The notes under the pieces: generated by a model
What the model was told of the DNA's origin: nothing
Databases searched by the model: none
Seen by the model: only the letters and a program-made list of their open reading frames with translations
NCBI GenBank assembly: GCA_902795605.1
Contig: CADBLU010000026.1
Span: 1-55,615, forward strand
DNA: 55,615 nucleotides
Reading direction: 5' to 3'
Source: an uncultured Prevotellaceae bacterium
GTDB taxonomy: Bacteria > Bacteroidota > Bacteroidia > Bacteroidales > Bacteroidaceae
Shown here: positions 42,556-51,885 of the stretch, one piece after another
Layout: each line of letters starts with the position of its first letter
How positions within the stretch are numbered: position 1 is the stretch's first letter
Program-made: the position numbers and the translations under genes

Positions 42556-44700
42556 ATGACAAGAACACTTACCGCCCTGCTGATGGCGGCTCTCACGGCC
42601 ACCGTGACGGCACAGCCCATCGACCGCGAAGCCGTCGTAAGGCGCAACAACCCCCACGTCACCTCTCTCGACACGCTCGCGTCGCTCACCGTGGGCAACG
42701 GTGGCTTCGCCTACACCGTCGACGCCACCGGCATGCAGTCCTTTCCCAAGATGTATGCCGCAGGCGTCTCCCTCGGCACGATGAGCGACTGGGGATGGCA
42801 CAGTTTCGGCAACCCCGACAACTACCGGCCCGAGGAGGCCCTCAAAGCCTATGACTTCGGCCACGGCCACACCGAGTTCTACGCCACGCAGTTCAACGAG
42901 CAAGGCCGGCAGCGGGGAGCCTCGGAGTGGTACCGTCAGAACCCGCACCGCATGCATCTCGGAGCCGTGGGTCTCGACCTTGTGGCCGATGAGGTGAGCG
43001 ACATCGACCAGCACCTCGACCTGTGGACAGGCATCATCGACAGCCGGTTCACCTACCGCGGCCACCGCTATCATGTGCTCACCGCCTGCCACCCCGAGCG
43101 CGACATGATAGCCGTGCGCGTGGTGTCGACGGGACCGAAGACCATCAAGTTCGACTTCCCCTACCCCACGGGAAAGCACACCGACGACGGCTGCAACTGG
43201 GATGAGTGGGAGCGCAACATCACCTGCTTCGAGGGGGTGAGCCGCACACAGACCGACACGCTCAAGCGGGTGCTCGACGGCCAGTCGCGCTTCGACAAAG
43301 CCGCCTACTATGTGGCCATCCACTGGGATGAGGGTCACCGCTCCTACATCAACCTCAAGGGCGAGAGACCGCTGTGGAACAACCATCACTTCGCTATCGC
43401 CGAGGGCGACACCGCCGTGGCGTTCACTTGCGAGTTCATCCAACAGAAAGACAGCCGGCGGCCCATACTCACCTTCAACCAAGTGGCCGAAGCCTCGCGC
43501 GCCTATTGGCAGCGCTACTGGAGCGAGGGCGCCATCGCCGACTTCTCGCACTGCACCGACCCGAGGGCACGCGAGCTGGAGCGCCGCGTGGTGCTCAGTC
43601 AATACCTGTTGGCCGTCAACGACGCCGGCGACACCCCGCCGCAGGAGACGGGCCTGACGTTCAACTCCTGGTTCGGCAAGTTCCACCTCGAGATGATATG
43701 GTGGCACCAGGCACAGTTTGCCCTTTGGGGGCATCCCGGCCTGCTCGAGCATTCCCTCGACTGGTATTTCACCGTGATGCCCGTGGCAAGGGAGATTGCA
43801 CAGCGGCAGGGCTTCAAGGGGGTGCGGTGGATGAAGATGACCGACCCCTCGGGCACCGAGGCCCCCTCAAAGGTGGGCAGTTTCCTCATCTGGCAGCAGC
43901 CCCACCCCATCTACCTGGCCGAACTGCTCTACCGTGCCGCCGACTCCATCGGCAAGCGCCGCATCATCGACAAATACAGCCGCATCGTGAGCGAGACGGC
44001 CGACTTCATGCTCTCTTTCGCCACCTACGACTATGAGCGCAACAGGTATGTGCTCAAGGGATGCATCCCCGCACAGGAGACTCTCCGCGCCAGCGAGACC
44101 GTCAACCCGCCGTTCGAACTGTCATACTGGCACTTCGCCATGCGCGTGGCACAGCAGTGGAGGGAGCGCGCGGGACAGCCCCGCAACCCCGACTGGGACG
44201 AACTCATCAACCGCCTCTCACCACTGGCAGCCAAAGACAGCCTCTACCTCGCCGCCGAGACGGCCCCTGAGACCTACCACGACATCCGTTTCACCAGCGA
44301 CCACATGGCCGTCCTCGGTGCCGTGGGCATCCTGCCCGCCACACCGCAGTGCGACGACGATATCATGCGCAACACCCTCCACTGGGTGCTCGACCGCTGG
44401 AACTGGGACAAGACATGGGGATGGGACTTCCCCATGACAGCGATGAACGCCGCACGCATGGGTGAGCCGGCCAACGCCGTCGACGCCCTCCTCATGCCCC
44501 AACGCACCAATACCTACCTCATCAACGGCCACAACTATCAGGACAACCGCCTGCGCATCTACCTGCCCGGCAACGGAGGCCTGCTCACCGCCGTGGCCAT
44601 GATGTGCGCCGGATGGGACGGCGAGACACGACACAACCCCGGATTCCCCGACGACGGCTCATGGGACGTGAGATGGGAAGGACTGCTGCCACTGCCATGA
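42556..44700 (+). CDS. Exported six-hairpin glycosidase (GH65-like)
   Basis: The 714-residue protein has a clear signal peptide ending T-V-T-A-Q. An N-terminal beta-sandwich-like part with S-L-T-V-G-N-G-G-F-A-Y-T-V-D is followed by an (alpha/alpha)6-barrel-like part. The latter holds F-N-S-W-F-G-K-F-H-L-E-M-I-W-W-H, L-P-x-x-x-x-like segments and W-G-W-D-F-P-M-T-A-M-N-A-A-R-M-G, which suggest GH65-like or related inverting glycosidases. The family number is not certain. It probably acts in the periplasm on an alpha-linked sugar, perhaps on fragments of the polymer bound by the beta-helix protein. Its stop overlaps the next start by four bases. Confidence 0.75.
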   Translation: MTRTLTALLMAALTATVTAQPIDREAVVRRNNPHVTSLDTLASLTVGNGGFAYTVDATGMQSFPKMYAAGVSLGTMSDWGWHSFGNPDNYRPEEALKAYDFGHGHTEFYATQFNEQGRQRGASEWYRQNPHRMHLGAVGLDLVADEVSDIDQHLDLWTGIIDSRFTYRGHRYHVLTACHPERDMIAVRVVSTGPKTIKFDFPYPTGKHTDDGCNWDEWERNITCFEGVSRTQTDTLKRVLDGQSRFDKAAYYVAIHWDEGHRSYINLKGERPLWNNHHFAIAEGDTAVAFTCEFIQQKDSRRPILTFNQVAEASRAYWQRYWSEGAIADFSHCTDPRARELERRVVLSQYLLAVNDAGDTPPQETGLTFNSWFGKFHLEMIWWHQAQFALWGHPGLLEHSLDWYFTVMPVAREIAQRQGFKGVRWMKMTDPSGTEAPSKVGSFLIWQQPHPIYLAELLYRAADSIGKRRIIDKYSRIVSETADFMLSFATYDYERNRYVLKGCIPAQETLRASETVNPPFELSYWHFAMRVAQQWRERAGQPRNPDWDELINRLSPLAAKDSLYLAAETAPETYHDIRFTSDHMAVLGAVGILPATPQCDDDIMRNTLHWVLDRWNWDKTWGWDFPMTAMNAARMGEPANAVDALLMPQRTNTYLINGHNYQDNRLRIYLPGNGGLLTAVAMMCAGWDGETRHNPGFPDDGSWDVRWEGLLPLP

Positions 44701-45314
44701 CACTACGCGGATGCCTCATTGTGATGACCGCCGCCATGCTCGCCATGGGCTGCACAGACAGCGGCACCGAGGAGCGTACACTGCTCCCCGCCGACTGTGA
44801 GTTGCGGCCGGGCGACCTCGTCTTCCGCCGCGGCACTGGGCTGACGAGCCACACCGTGCTGATAGCCGACAACCGGGGCAACTATTCGCATGTGGGCATC
44901 GTCGCCGACTCGGCGGGGGTGATGATGGTGGTGCACGCCGTGCCCGGAGAGCCCGACTACGAGGGTGACCCCGACCGCGTGAAGATGGAGCCGCCCGAGA
45001 AATTCTTCTCCTCGCTCAACGCCTCCCTCGGCGAGGTGTGCCGGCCCACCGACTCCGTCGCCGGACGTCGCGCCGCCGAGGCCGCCATGGCGTTCTACCG
45101 TCGCCGCCCGCTCTTCGACCACCAATACGACAGCCAAGACACCACCAAGTTGTATTGCACCCAACTGGTGATAGAGGCCTACCGCAAGGCAGGGGTGCAA
45201 CTCACCGGTCCGCCCACCCACACCTTCACCCTCCCGGGCATGAGCTGCATCTGCTGGCTCCCCTCCGACATCTACCAGTCCGACCAGTTGCGGTCGGTCA
45301 TGACCTTCGAATAA
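44697..45314 (+). CDS. YiiX-like permuted papain-fold amidase, lipoprotein
   Basis: The start at 44697 was chosen because it gives an ATGA overlap with the upstream stop and a proper lipoprotein signal (L-A-M-G-C, cysteine 19); a longer frame begins at 44604. The 205-residue protein has G-D-L-V-F-R-R-G near residue 40, Y-S-H-V-G-I-V (His65) and Y-C-T-Q-L-V-I-E-A-Y (Cys154). That is the His-before-Cys order of circularly permuted NlpC/P60-like enzymes of the YiiX/YaeF group. These may cut peptide or amide bonds in the envelope. The next gene starts ten bases later. Confidence 0.85.
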   Translation: MTLRGCLIVMTAAMLAMGCTDSGTEERTLLPADCELRPGDLVFRRGTGLTSHTVLIADNRGNYSHVGIVADSAGVMMVVHAVPGEPDYEGDPDRVKMEPPEKFFSSLNASLGEVCRPTDSVAGRRAAEAAMAFYRRRPLFDHQYDSQDTTKLYCTQLVIEAYRKAGVQLTGPPTHTFTLPGMSCICWLPSDIYQSDQLRSVMTFE

Positions 45315-45324
45315 CACGCTGCCC

Positions 45325-47202
45325 ATGTCGCACGAAAATGCCATCCTCTCGCTGCAACAGCAACGGCTGCTCCTCGAGATAGAATTCAACACGGAGCGCG
45401 AAGCCTACCGCCGCCAGACCGAAGCCATCGGCCTGCAGCGGAAGGTGAAGCGTGGCGACGCATGGTATCCCATCCGCGGCGGACGGACGTACTACAACTC
45501 GCTCAACCAACTGGTGGTGGAGGTGTTCCGCACCGCCGACACCGATATCGAGCACAACTTCGAATACGGGCGCCCCGTGTGCTTCTTCCGCATCAGCGAC
45601 GAGGGAGGCAACGCCAAGGTGTCCTACTTCAAGCAGACATGCACCGTCAGCTATGCCGACGGCGACCGCATGGTGGTCATCGTGCCCGACAGCGGCACGG
45701 CGGCAGAGATAGCCAACGGCGACCGCCTGGGCGTGCAGCTGTTCTTCGACGAGACTTCCTACCGGCTCATGTTCGAGGCCCTCGACCGCACGATGAAAGC
45801 CCGCGGCAACCGCCTGGCCTATCTGCGCGACCTCTTCTACTCACATGCCACCGCACAGACATTCACCTTCCAGCCCGTAAGGTTCCCGTGGCTCAACCCC
45901 ACTCAGGAGCGCGCCGTCAACGAGGTGCTGCGGGCGAAGGACGTCGCCGTGGTCCACGGTCCGCCGGGCACCGGCAAGACCACCACCCTCGTCGAGGCCA
46001 TCAGCGAGACGCTGCGCCGCGAGAGTCAGGTGCTGGTGTGCGCCCAGAGCAACATGGCCGTCGACTGGATCTCGGAGCAGCTCACCGACCGCGGCATCAA
46101 CGTGCTGCGCATCGGCAATCCCACACGCGTCAACGACAAGATGCTGTCGTTCACCTACGAGCGGCGCTTCGAGGCACACCCCGACTACCCGCAACTGTGG
46201 AGCATCCGAAAGGCCATCCGCGAGGTCAGGGCGCAGCGTAAGCGCGGCGACAACTACCACCAGAAGATGGACCGGCTACAGGCACGCGCCACCGAACTCG
46301 AGTTGCGCATCCAGAGTCAGCTCTTCGGCGAGGCGCGCGTCATCGCCTCCACGCTCACCGGCACGGCCAACCGCCTCCTCGACGGCCAGAAATATGCCAC
46401 CCTGTTCATCGACGAGGCGGCGCAGGCCCTCGAGGCCGCCTGCTGGATAGCCATCCGCAAGGCCACAAGGGTAGTGCTCGCCGGCGACCACTGTCAGTTG
46501 CCGCCCACGGTGAAGAGCATCGCCGCCCTGAAAGGAGGTCTCGCCACCACCCTCATGGAGCGCATCGTGGCCAACAAGCCCGAGGTGGTGACGCTGCTGC
46601 GCGTGCAATACCGCATGAACGAGCATATCATGCGCTTCTCGTCCGACTATTTCTACCACGGACAGGTGGAGAGCGCGCCACAGATCAAATACCGCGGCAT
46701 CCTCGACTACGACATTCCCATCACGTGGCTCGACACCTCCGACCTCGACAGCCATGAGGAGTTCGTGGGCGAGACCTTCGGACGCGTCAACAAGGCCGAG
46801 GCCGCCCTCACCGTCGACACCCTCGAGCGCTACCTGCTCAAGATAGGGAAGCAGAGGGTGACCGACGAGCGCATCGACGTCGGCGTCATCTCACCCTACC
46901 GCGCACAGGTGCAGCACCTGCGCCGCCTCATCGGCAAGAGAGACACGCTCAAACCCTTCAGGCAACTCATCTCCGTCAACACCGTCGACGGCTTCCAGGG
47001 CCAGGAGCGCGACATCATCCTCATCTCGCTCGTCCGCGCCAACAGCGAGGGGCAGATAGGCTTCCTGCGCGACCTGCGGCGCATGAACGTGGCCATCACC
47101 CGCGCCCGCATGAAACTTATCATCCTCGGCGACGCCGGCACCCTCACCCGCCACCCGTTCTACCGGCGGCTTTTCGACTATGTGAAATCCTTAGAGGAAT
47201 GA
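45325..47202 (+). CDS. SF1 helicase, UPF1/DNA2-like (IGHMBP2 type)
   Basis: The 625-residue protein has an N-terminal beta-barrel-like domain, Walker A G-P-P-G-T-G-K-T at 212-219, D-E-A-A-Q at 363-367 (Walker B, the SF1B hallmark), G-D-H-C-Q-L-P-P after it, and V-D-G-F-Q-G-Q-E-R-D with R-x-x-V-A-I-T-R-A motifs in the second RecA domain. These 5'-to-3' helicases are widespread in Bacteroidetes, with roles in nucleic-acid processing. It sits between envelope genes in the same operon for no obvious reason. A 17-base tandem duplication follows its stop. Confidence 0.95.
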   Translation: MSHENAILSLQQQRLLLEIEFNTEREAYRRQTEAIGLQRKVKRGDAWYPIRGGRTYYNSLNQLVVEVFRTADTDIEHNFEYGRPVCFFRISDEGGNAKVSYFKQTCTVSYADGDRMVVIVPDSGTAAEIANGDRLGVQLFFDETSYRLMFEALDRTMKARGNRLAYLRDLFYSHATAQTFTFQPVRFPWLNPTQERAVNEVLRAKDVAVVHGPPGTGKTTTLVEAISETLRRESQVLVCAQSNMAVDWISEQLTDRGINVLRIGNPTRVNDKMLSFTYERRFEAHPDYPQLWSIRKAIREVRAQRKRGDNYHQKMDRLQARATELELRIQSQLFGEARVIASTLTGTANRLLDGQKYATLFIDEAAQALEAACWIAIRKATRVVLAGDHCQLPPTVKSIAALKGGLATTLMERIVANKPEVVTLLRVQYRMNEHIMRFSSDYFYHGQVESAPQIKYRGILDYDIPITWLDTSDLDSHEEFVGETFGRVNKAEAALTVDTLERYLLKIGKQRVTDERIDVGVISPYRAQVQHLRRLIGKRDTLKPFRQLISVNTVDGFQGQERDIILISLVRANSEGQIGFLRDLRRMNVAITRARMKLIILGDAGTLTRHPFYRRLFDYVKSLEE

Positions 47203-47231
47203 CCTTATGATACAAATGACCTTATGATACA
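47199..47231 (+). repeat. 17-base tandem duplication over the start region of the next gene
   Basis: ATGACCTTATGATACA occurs at 47199-47214 and again at 47216-47231, a period of 17. The first copy spans the helicase stop codon and an ATG that soon meets a stop; the second copy contains the ATG at 47224 used for the small protein. A recent slippage event is the simplest explanation. Confidence 0.85.
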
Positions 47232-47631
47232 CCAAGACTACATCATGCGCATGATCAGGGACTTCTTCGCCGCCCTGGCGCGCGCGCTGGAGAAAAACGA
47301 GATAGAAGACCGCACCAAGGCCATCCACGAACTCTACGACACCTACCTCGGTTCGTATGAGCGCTGCCAGAACGCCACCGTGGAGGAAGCCATCGACTAT
47401 ATCTCCACCGTCTATCCCGAAGAGCAGCAGATGTACAGGCTGGAGATGCTGGCCGAACTCTACTATGCCGAGGCCGGCCTGAGGATGCCGCCCTTCAGGG
47501 AGACGCTGCTGGAGCGCGCCCTGAGCCTCTTCGAGTTCATCGACAGGCATAGCGGTGTCTACTCCGTCATGCGACTGCAGAAAATCGACGCCATCCGCCA
47601 GCGCCTCTCAACCGCCAGAGACAAGGAATGA
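47224..47631 (+). CDS. Small helical protein, DUF6483-like
   Basis: The 135-residue protein is almost entirely helical by composition, with an N-terminal Y-I-M-R-M-I-R-D-F-F-A-A-L-A-R-A-L and later amphipathic helices (Y-R-L-E-M-L-A-E-L-Y-Y-A-E-A). The opening Y-x-M-R-M-I-x-x-F block recalls the DUF6483 family, as far as I remember. There is no signal peptide and no catalytic motif. Its start lies in a duplicated 17-base segment, and its end overlaps the MATE gene by four bases. The function is unknown. Confidence 0.75.
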   Translation: MIHQDYIMRMIRDFFAALARALEKNEIEDRTKAIHELYDTYLGSYERCQNATVEEAIDYISTVYPEEQQMYRLEMLAELYYAEAGLRMPPFRETLLERALSLFEFIDRHSGVYSVMRLQKIDAIRQRLSTARDKE

Positions 47632-49010
47632 GCAGCATCGGCGACATGACCGCAGGCAGTCCCACGAGAAGCATCCTGCGCTTCTCGCTGCCGATGATAG
47701 CTGGCTACATCATGCAGCAGACCTACACGGTGGCCGATGCCGTCATCGTGGGCCAATGGATAGGCGTGGGCGCGCTGGCTGCCGTGGGAGCCTCCTGGGC
47801 CGTCATGTTTCTTATCATGGGATTCTGCAACGGCGCGTGCGCGGGCTTCGCCATCCCCGTGGCACAGGCTTTCGGCGCCAAGGACTTCGTGCTGATGCGG
47901 CGCTATGCCGCCGGCGCCTTGCGGCTCACCGCCGTCATCGCCCTCCTCTTCACGGTGGTCACCACGCTGCTGTGCACCCCTATCCTTCGCGCCGTCAACA
48001 CCCCTGCCGACATCTTCGCCGACGCCCGCGTCTTCCTCCTCTTCCAACTGTGCTCCATCCCCTGCATCATGGCCTACAACATCCTGGCCAGCCTGCTGCG
48101 CGCCCTGGGCAACTCGCGCCATCCGTTCTATTTCCTCGTCGGCGCATCACTGCTCAACATCCTGCTGTCGGCGGCGATGGTGGGAATCCTCCACATGGGC
48201 GTGGCAGGCGTCGGACTGGCCACCATGCTCTCGCAAGCCGCGGCCGCCGTGGCCTGCGCCGCCTACATCAGGCGCCACACGCCACTGTTGCTGCCTCATG
48301 GCGACGAATGGCAGCCACGGCACGACATGACGCTCCACCTGCTGGGCAACGGTGTGCCCATGGGCCTGCAGTTCTCCATCACCGGCATCGGCATCGTCAT
48401 GCTGCAGACGGCCAACAACGCCCTCGGCACCGTGTGCGTGGCGGCATTCACCGCCTCCATGCGCGTGAAATACCTCTTCACCTGCGTCTTCGAGAACATC
48501 GGGGCGGCCATGGCCACCTATTGCGGACAGAACATCGGCGCACGCCGCCTGCACCGCATCGCCCTCGGCCTGCGCTCAGCCCTCGGTCTCTCACTCGCCT
48601 ATTTCCTCTTCGCCTTCGTCCTGATAGAGGCGGAGGCCGACACGATGATGCTGATGTTCGTCGACAGCAGCGAGACAGAGATTATCGGCCAGGCGGCCAT
48701 GCTCATGCGCATCGCCTGCTGCTTCTACCCCGCCTTAGGGGTGCTCACCGTGCTCCGCTACTCCATCCAGGGACTGGGTTTCTCACGCCTCGCCGTCATG
48801 TCGGGGGTGATGGAGATGGTGGCCCGCACCGGCGTGAGCCTGTGGATGGTGCCCGCGATGGGATTCACCGGCGTCTGCTTGGGCGACCCTGTGGCATGGC
48901 TTGCCGCCGACCTCTTCCTCATTCCCGCCATCATCCTCCTCTACCGCCGCCTCCGCCGCCAGATGAGCGGGGCCGGCCTCATCGAACAACCCAAAACCGT
49001 CTGTCAATGA
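47628..49010 (+). CDS. MATE family efflux transporter
   Basis: The 460-residue protein has twelve membrane helices in two similar halves, typical of MATE (NorM/DinF-like) transporters. The early I-L-R-F-S-L-P-M-I-A-G-Y-I-M-Q-Q and V-G-Q-W-I-G-V-G-A-L-A-A-V-G-A-S match the N-lobe pattern. N-I-L-L-S-A-A-M-V-G near 190 and the second-half G-A-R-R-L-H-R-I-A-L are also family-like. It exports drugs or small metabolites using sodium or proton gradients. It is linked by ATGA overlaps to both neighbours. Confidence 0.95.
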   Translation: MSSIGDMTAGSPTRSILRFSLPMIAGYIMQQTYTVADAVIVGQWIGVGALAAVGASWAVMFLIMGFCNGACAGFAIPVAQAFGAKDFVLMRRYAAGALRLTAVIALLFTVVTTLLCTPILRAVNTPADIFADARVFLLFQLCSIPCIMAYNILASLLRALGNSRHPFYFLVGASLLNILLSAAMVGILHMGVAGVGLATMLSQAAAAVACAAYIRRHTPLLLPHGDEWQPRHDMTLHLLGNGVPMGLQFSITGIGIVMLQTANNALGTVCVAAFTASMRVKYLFTCVFENIGAAMATYCGQNIGARRLHRIALGLRSALGLSLAYFLFAFVLIEAEADTMMLMFVDSSETEIIGQAAMLMRIACCFYPALGVLTVLRYSIQGLGFSRLAVMSGVMEMVARTGVSLWMVPAMGFTGVCLGDPVAWLAADLFLIPAIILLYRRLRRQMSGAGLIEQPKTVCQ

Positions 49011-49768
49011 AAAAGATATGCATGATACTGGCTTTCTGCCTCTGCTGCGCCACCGTCTCCGCCCAATCGTGGGGGCGCGCCCTCTCGGGCATCCTCAAGG
49101 CCGGTCAGGCCATGACCATCACCGATGAGCAGTTGGCTGCCATCGTGGGCGAAGAGGTGGCCGAAATGGACAAGAGAAACAAGGTGTGCGGCACAAGCAA
49201 CGCCTATGCCAAGAGACTGAGGCGACTCACCAGCGGCATGACCGACGCCGACGGCATCCCGCTCAACTTCAAAGTCTACCAGACGAAAGATGTCAATGCC
49301 TTCGCCTGCCCCGACGGCAGCGTGCGCGTCTTCTCCGCGCTGATGGACATCCTCACCGACGACGAACTGTTAGGGGTGCTGGGACATGAGATAGGCCATG
49401 TGGCACTGCGCCACAGCAAACGGGCATGGCGCAGCGCCCTCTTGCGCAGTGCCGCCTCCGACGCGCTGGGCGCGATGAGCGACACCTGGGCCGTCCTCTC
49501 CGACTCGTTCATCGGCGACCTGAGCAGCGCCGCCCTGTCGGCCAAACACTCGCGCTACCATGAGACGGAGGCCGACGACTATGGCTACGAATTCCTCAAG
49601 CGCATCGGCAAGAATCCCGGGGCGATGGTGAAGATGCTTGAGAAACTCAAGCGCCTCTCGAAGTCGAAAAACGCCAAATATGAGCGATGGCTGCAAGCCT
49701 TCTCGTCGCACCCCGACTACGACAGCCGCATCGCACACATAAAAGAGAAGGCCCAGCAGGAAAACTGA
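49007..49768 (+). CDS. Exported M48 family zinc metalloprotease
   Basis: The 253-residue protein has a signal peptide ending T-V-S-A-Q. The zinc motif H-E-I-G-H is at 127-131 (in L-G-H-E-I-G-H-V-A-L-R-H), and a downstream glutamate in H-E-T-E-A-D-D-Y-G is the third ligand. It lacks the membrane helices of HtpX and the TPR part of BepA, so it is a compact periplasmic Ste24-like protease, perhaps for envelope quality control. It overlaps the MATE gene by four bases and is the last gene of the plus operon. Confidence 0.93.
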   Translation: MKKICMILAFCLCCATVSAQSWGRALSGILKAGQAMTITDEQLAAIVGEEVAEMDKRNKVCGTSNAYAKRLRRLTSGMTDADGIPLNFKVYQTKDVNAFACPDGSVRVFSALMDILTDDELLGVLGHEIGHVALRHSKRAWRSALLRSAASDALGAMSDTWAVLSDSFIGDLSSAALSAKHSRYHETEADDYGYEFLKRIGKNPGAMVKMLEKLKRLSKSKNAKYERWLQAFSSHPDYDSRIAHIKEKAQQEN

Positions 49769-49794
49769 ACCTTCTCTCTATAACTCAGGAGGTT

Positions 49795-49892
49795 GGTCGT
49801 TTGGTCGTTTAGTCGTTTAGTCGTTTGGCCGTTTGGTCGAAACTCCTCATCTAATCTCCTAAACGACTAAACGACCAACCCCCTAAACGACC
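49795..49892. repeat. 8-base tandem repeat followed by its inverted copies between convergent genes
   Basis: GGTCGTTT/AGTCGTTT/GGCCGTTT units run five times from 49795 to 49834. A spacer follows, and then the reverse complement appears as AAACGACT and AAACGACC (49861-49876) and again AACGACC (49886-49892), followed by an A-run. The two sides can pair into a long hairpin. It separates the plus operon (stop 49768) from the minus GH97 gene (stop 49909), so it probably serves as a two-way transcription terminator. Confidence 0.75.
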
Positions 49893-49908
49893 AAAAAAAG
49901 CACCTCAT

Positions 49909-51873
49909 CTACTGTGTGATGACGACACCTCCGTTTTCGGGGATGGTGATGGCCAACTGCTGCTTCTTGTTCTGCTTGACGGCCTTCACGCTGCCCTGGA
50001 GCTTCGCGTCGTCGCTATAGACATTCAGCGACGTGCCCGAAGCGAACATGGGGAGTGAGAGAGTGGTCTTGACGGGGGTCGCCTCGGCATTGACGCCGGC
50101 CACGAACCACTGGTCGCCACTGCGGCGGGCCATGATGATATATTTGCCCGGATAGCCGTCGATGAACCTCACCTCATCCCAGAGGGTGGGCACCCGGCGC
50201 ATGAAGTCGATGGCCCATGCGGGGGCGTCGTCGAGGTTGTTGGGAGCGAGGGCGAAGTGCTGCACACTGCTCTGGAAAAGAACGGCGACAGCCAGGGCGA
50301 AGACATCACTGGTCTTGCGCACCGTGCCACGCTGGTTGTCGGCACTGTAGCGCTTGTTGAGCGCCGAACCGCCGAAGTCCATCGACCCCACGGTGTTGCG
50401 GATGAACGGATGGGTGCAGGCATTGCGTGCCTCGGCGTCGCAGGCTCCCTGTCCGAAATGCAGGTTCTCCGAGGCCAGCACCGCCTCCGAGGCCACATAG
50501 TTGGGATACATGCGCTCCCAACCGCGCGGCAGGGTGCAGCCGTGGAAGATGACCTGCAGGCCAAAGTCGTTGGCGTCGGCTAAGATGTCCTCATAGAGTT
50601 GCATCATCGGCTGCTTGTCACCGCCGAAGAAGTCGACCTTGATGCCCAGGATGCCGTTGCGCTGCATCCACGCCATCTCCTGGCGCCTCGCCTGACTGCG
50701 GTCCATCTTACCCTTGGGCGACTGCGGCGCGTCGTTCCACGAGCCGTTGCTGTTGTACCACAGGAAGAGTCCCACACCTTTCTCACGGCCGTAGCGCGCC
50801 AGTTGCTCCATCTTCTCATAGCCTATCTGCACATCCCAGAGGGCGTCGACGAGCACCGAGCGGTAGCCCATGGCCGCGGAGAAATCGATATATCGGCACT
50901 GCTCGTCGTAGTTGCAGCTGGGGTCCATCTTGATAATCCACGACCAGGAGCCCTTGCCGTAGGTGTAGTCGCGGCTGGCGGCATACTTCGGGGCCACGAG
51001 GTCCCAGGCCACGGTGGTCTCCACCACGTCCTTCAGCGTGCCGAGGGTGATGGTGCGCCACGGGGTCCTCGAGGGCAGGGGCACGGAGGCCGACGTGGAG
51101 CCGGCGCCGTTCATCTCGCCTTCCTGGGGGAACCCGATGCGGTAGCGGCAGCCCTCGTCGTTGAGCAACCGGCAGCCCACATATCCGCCGTCGGTGCCTG
51201 TCTCCGAGATAAGCACCCACCGTCCGGCGGTCTTCGCCCCGTTGCCGGGCAGTTTGAAGAGGCAGGGGAAGGTGTAGCCCTCGCCCCATCCGTTCTTGCC
51301 CGTCGCCTCGTCGAGTGAATAGGAGGTCTCATAACTGGGCGACGTGCGCGCGAAGCCGCCCATGGGCTTCGACTGCGGACAGAGGAAGGTGGTGGTGCCC
51401 TCAGGCAGCGCGAAGCCGCTGGCCTCGCCCTGCACCACGGCCACCAGCGTCTGCCGCCTGGGGTAGAGCTGGTAGCAGAAAGCCACGTCGCGGTTGCTCA
51501 CGCGGAAGATGACGTCCATCACCTGACGGCCGTCCTTCTCCCACTGCACGACGGCCTCGGTGGCCTCATAGTGCACCTGGCGCTGCTTGATGGTGGCCAC
51601 GGTATAGTCGTCGGTGACACTTTTCACCGCACAGTCCTTGATGGAGAGGCCCTGGGTGAGGTCGCCGATGTTCATCGTCAGTCCCAAGGGCGACGACTCG
51701 AGATACACCTCTCCCTCACGGCTCACCTGATAGGTGGGTCTGCCGCCGGCATCGCTCACCGTGACGCTGATTTTCCCGTCGGGACTGCTGAAGCGCTGCT
51801 CTGCGGCCTCCACGGCAGTGAGGCCCTGAGCGAGCAAGAGGGCAAGTGCCCATCTGATGCTGTTTCTTTTCAT
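49909..51873 (-). CDS. Glycoside hydrolase family 97, retaining alpha-galactosidase type
   Basis: The 654-residue protein has a signal peptide ending V-E-A-A. An N-terminal beta-sandwich with F-S-S-P-D-G-K-I-S-V is followed by a TIM barrel and a C-terminal beta-domain. In the barrel G-I-K-V-D-F-F-G-G-D places an Asp (414) as nucleophile, the pattern of retaining GH97 galactosidases, in contrast to the inverting SusB enzymes. N-Y-V-A-S-E-A-V-L-A-S-E follows with the likely acid/base glutamate. It is the second gene of a minus operon, 12 bases after the GH51 gene. Together they fit removal of alpha-galactose and arabinose from plant glycans. Confidence 0.93.
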   Translation of the reverse strand: MKRNSIRWALALLLAQGLTAVEAAEQRFSSPDGKISVTVSDAGGRPTYQVSREGEVYLESSPLGLTMNIGDLTQGLSIKDCAVKSVTDDYTVATIKQRQVHYEATEAVVQWEKDGRQVMDVIFRVSNRDVAFCYQLYPRRQTLVAVVQGEASGFALPEGTTTFLCPQSKPMGGFARTSPSYETSYSLDEATGKNGWGEGYTFPCLFKLPGNGAKTAGRWVLISETGTDGGYVGCRLLNDEGCRYRIGFPQEGEMNGAGSTSASVPLPSRTPWRTITLGTLKDVVETTVAWDLVAPKYAASRDYTYGKGSWSWIIKMDPSCNYDEQCRYIDFSAAMGYRSVLVDALWDVQIGYEKMEQLARYGREKGVGLFLWYNSNGSWNDAPQSPKGKMDRSQARRQEMAWMQRNGILGIKVDFFGGDKQPMMQLYEDILADANDFGLQVIFHGCTLPRGWERMYPNYVASEAVLASENLHFGQGACDAEARNACTHPFIRNTVGSMDFGGSALNKRYSADNQRGTVRKTSDVFALAVAVLFQSSVQHFALAPNNLDDAPAWAIDFMRRVPTLWDEVRFIDGYPGKYIIMARRSGDQWFVAGVNAEATPVKTTLSLPMFASGTSLNVYSDDAKLQGSVKAVKQNKKQQLAITIPENGGVVITQ

Positions 51874-51885
51874 AGAGGTCTGTCT

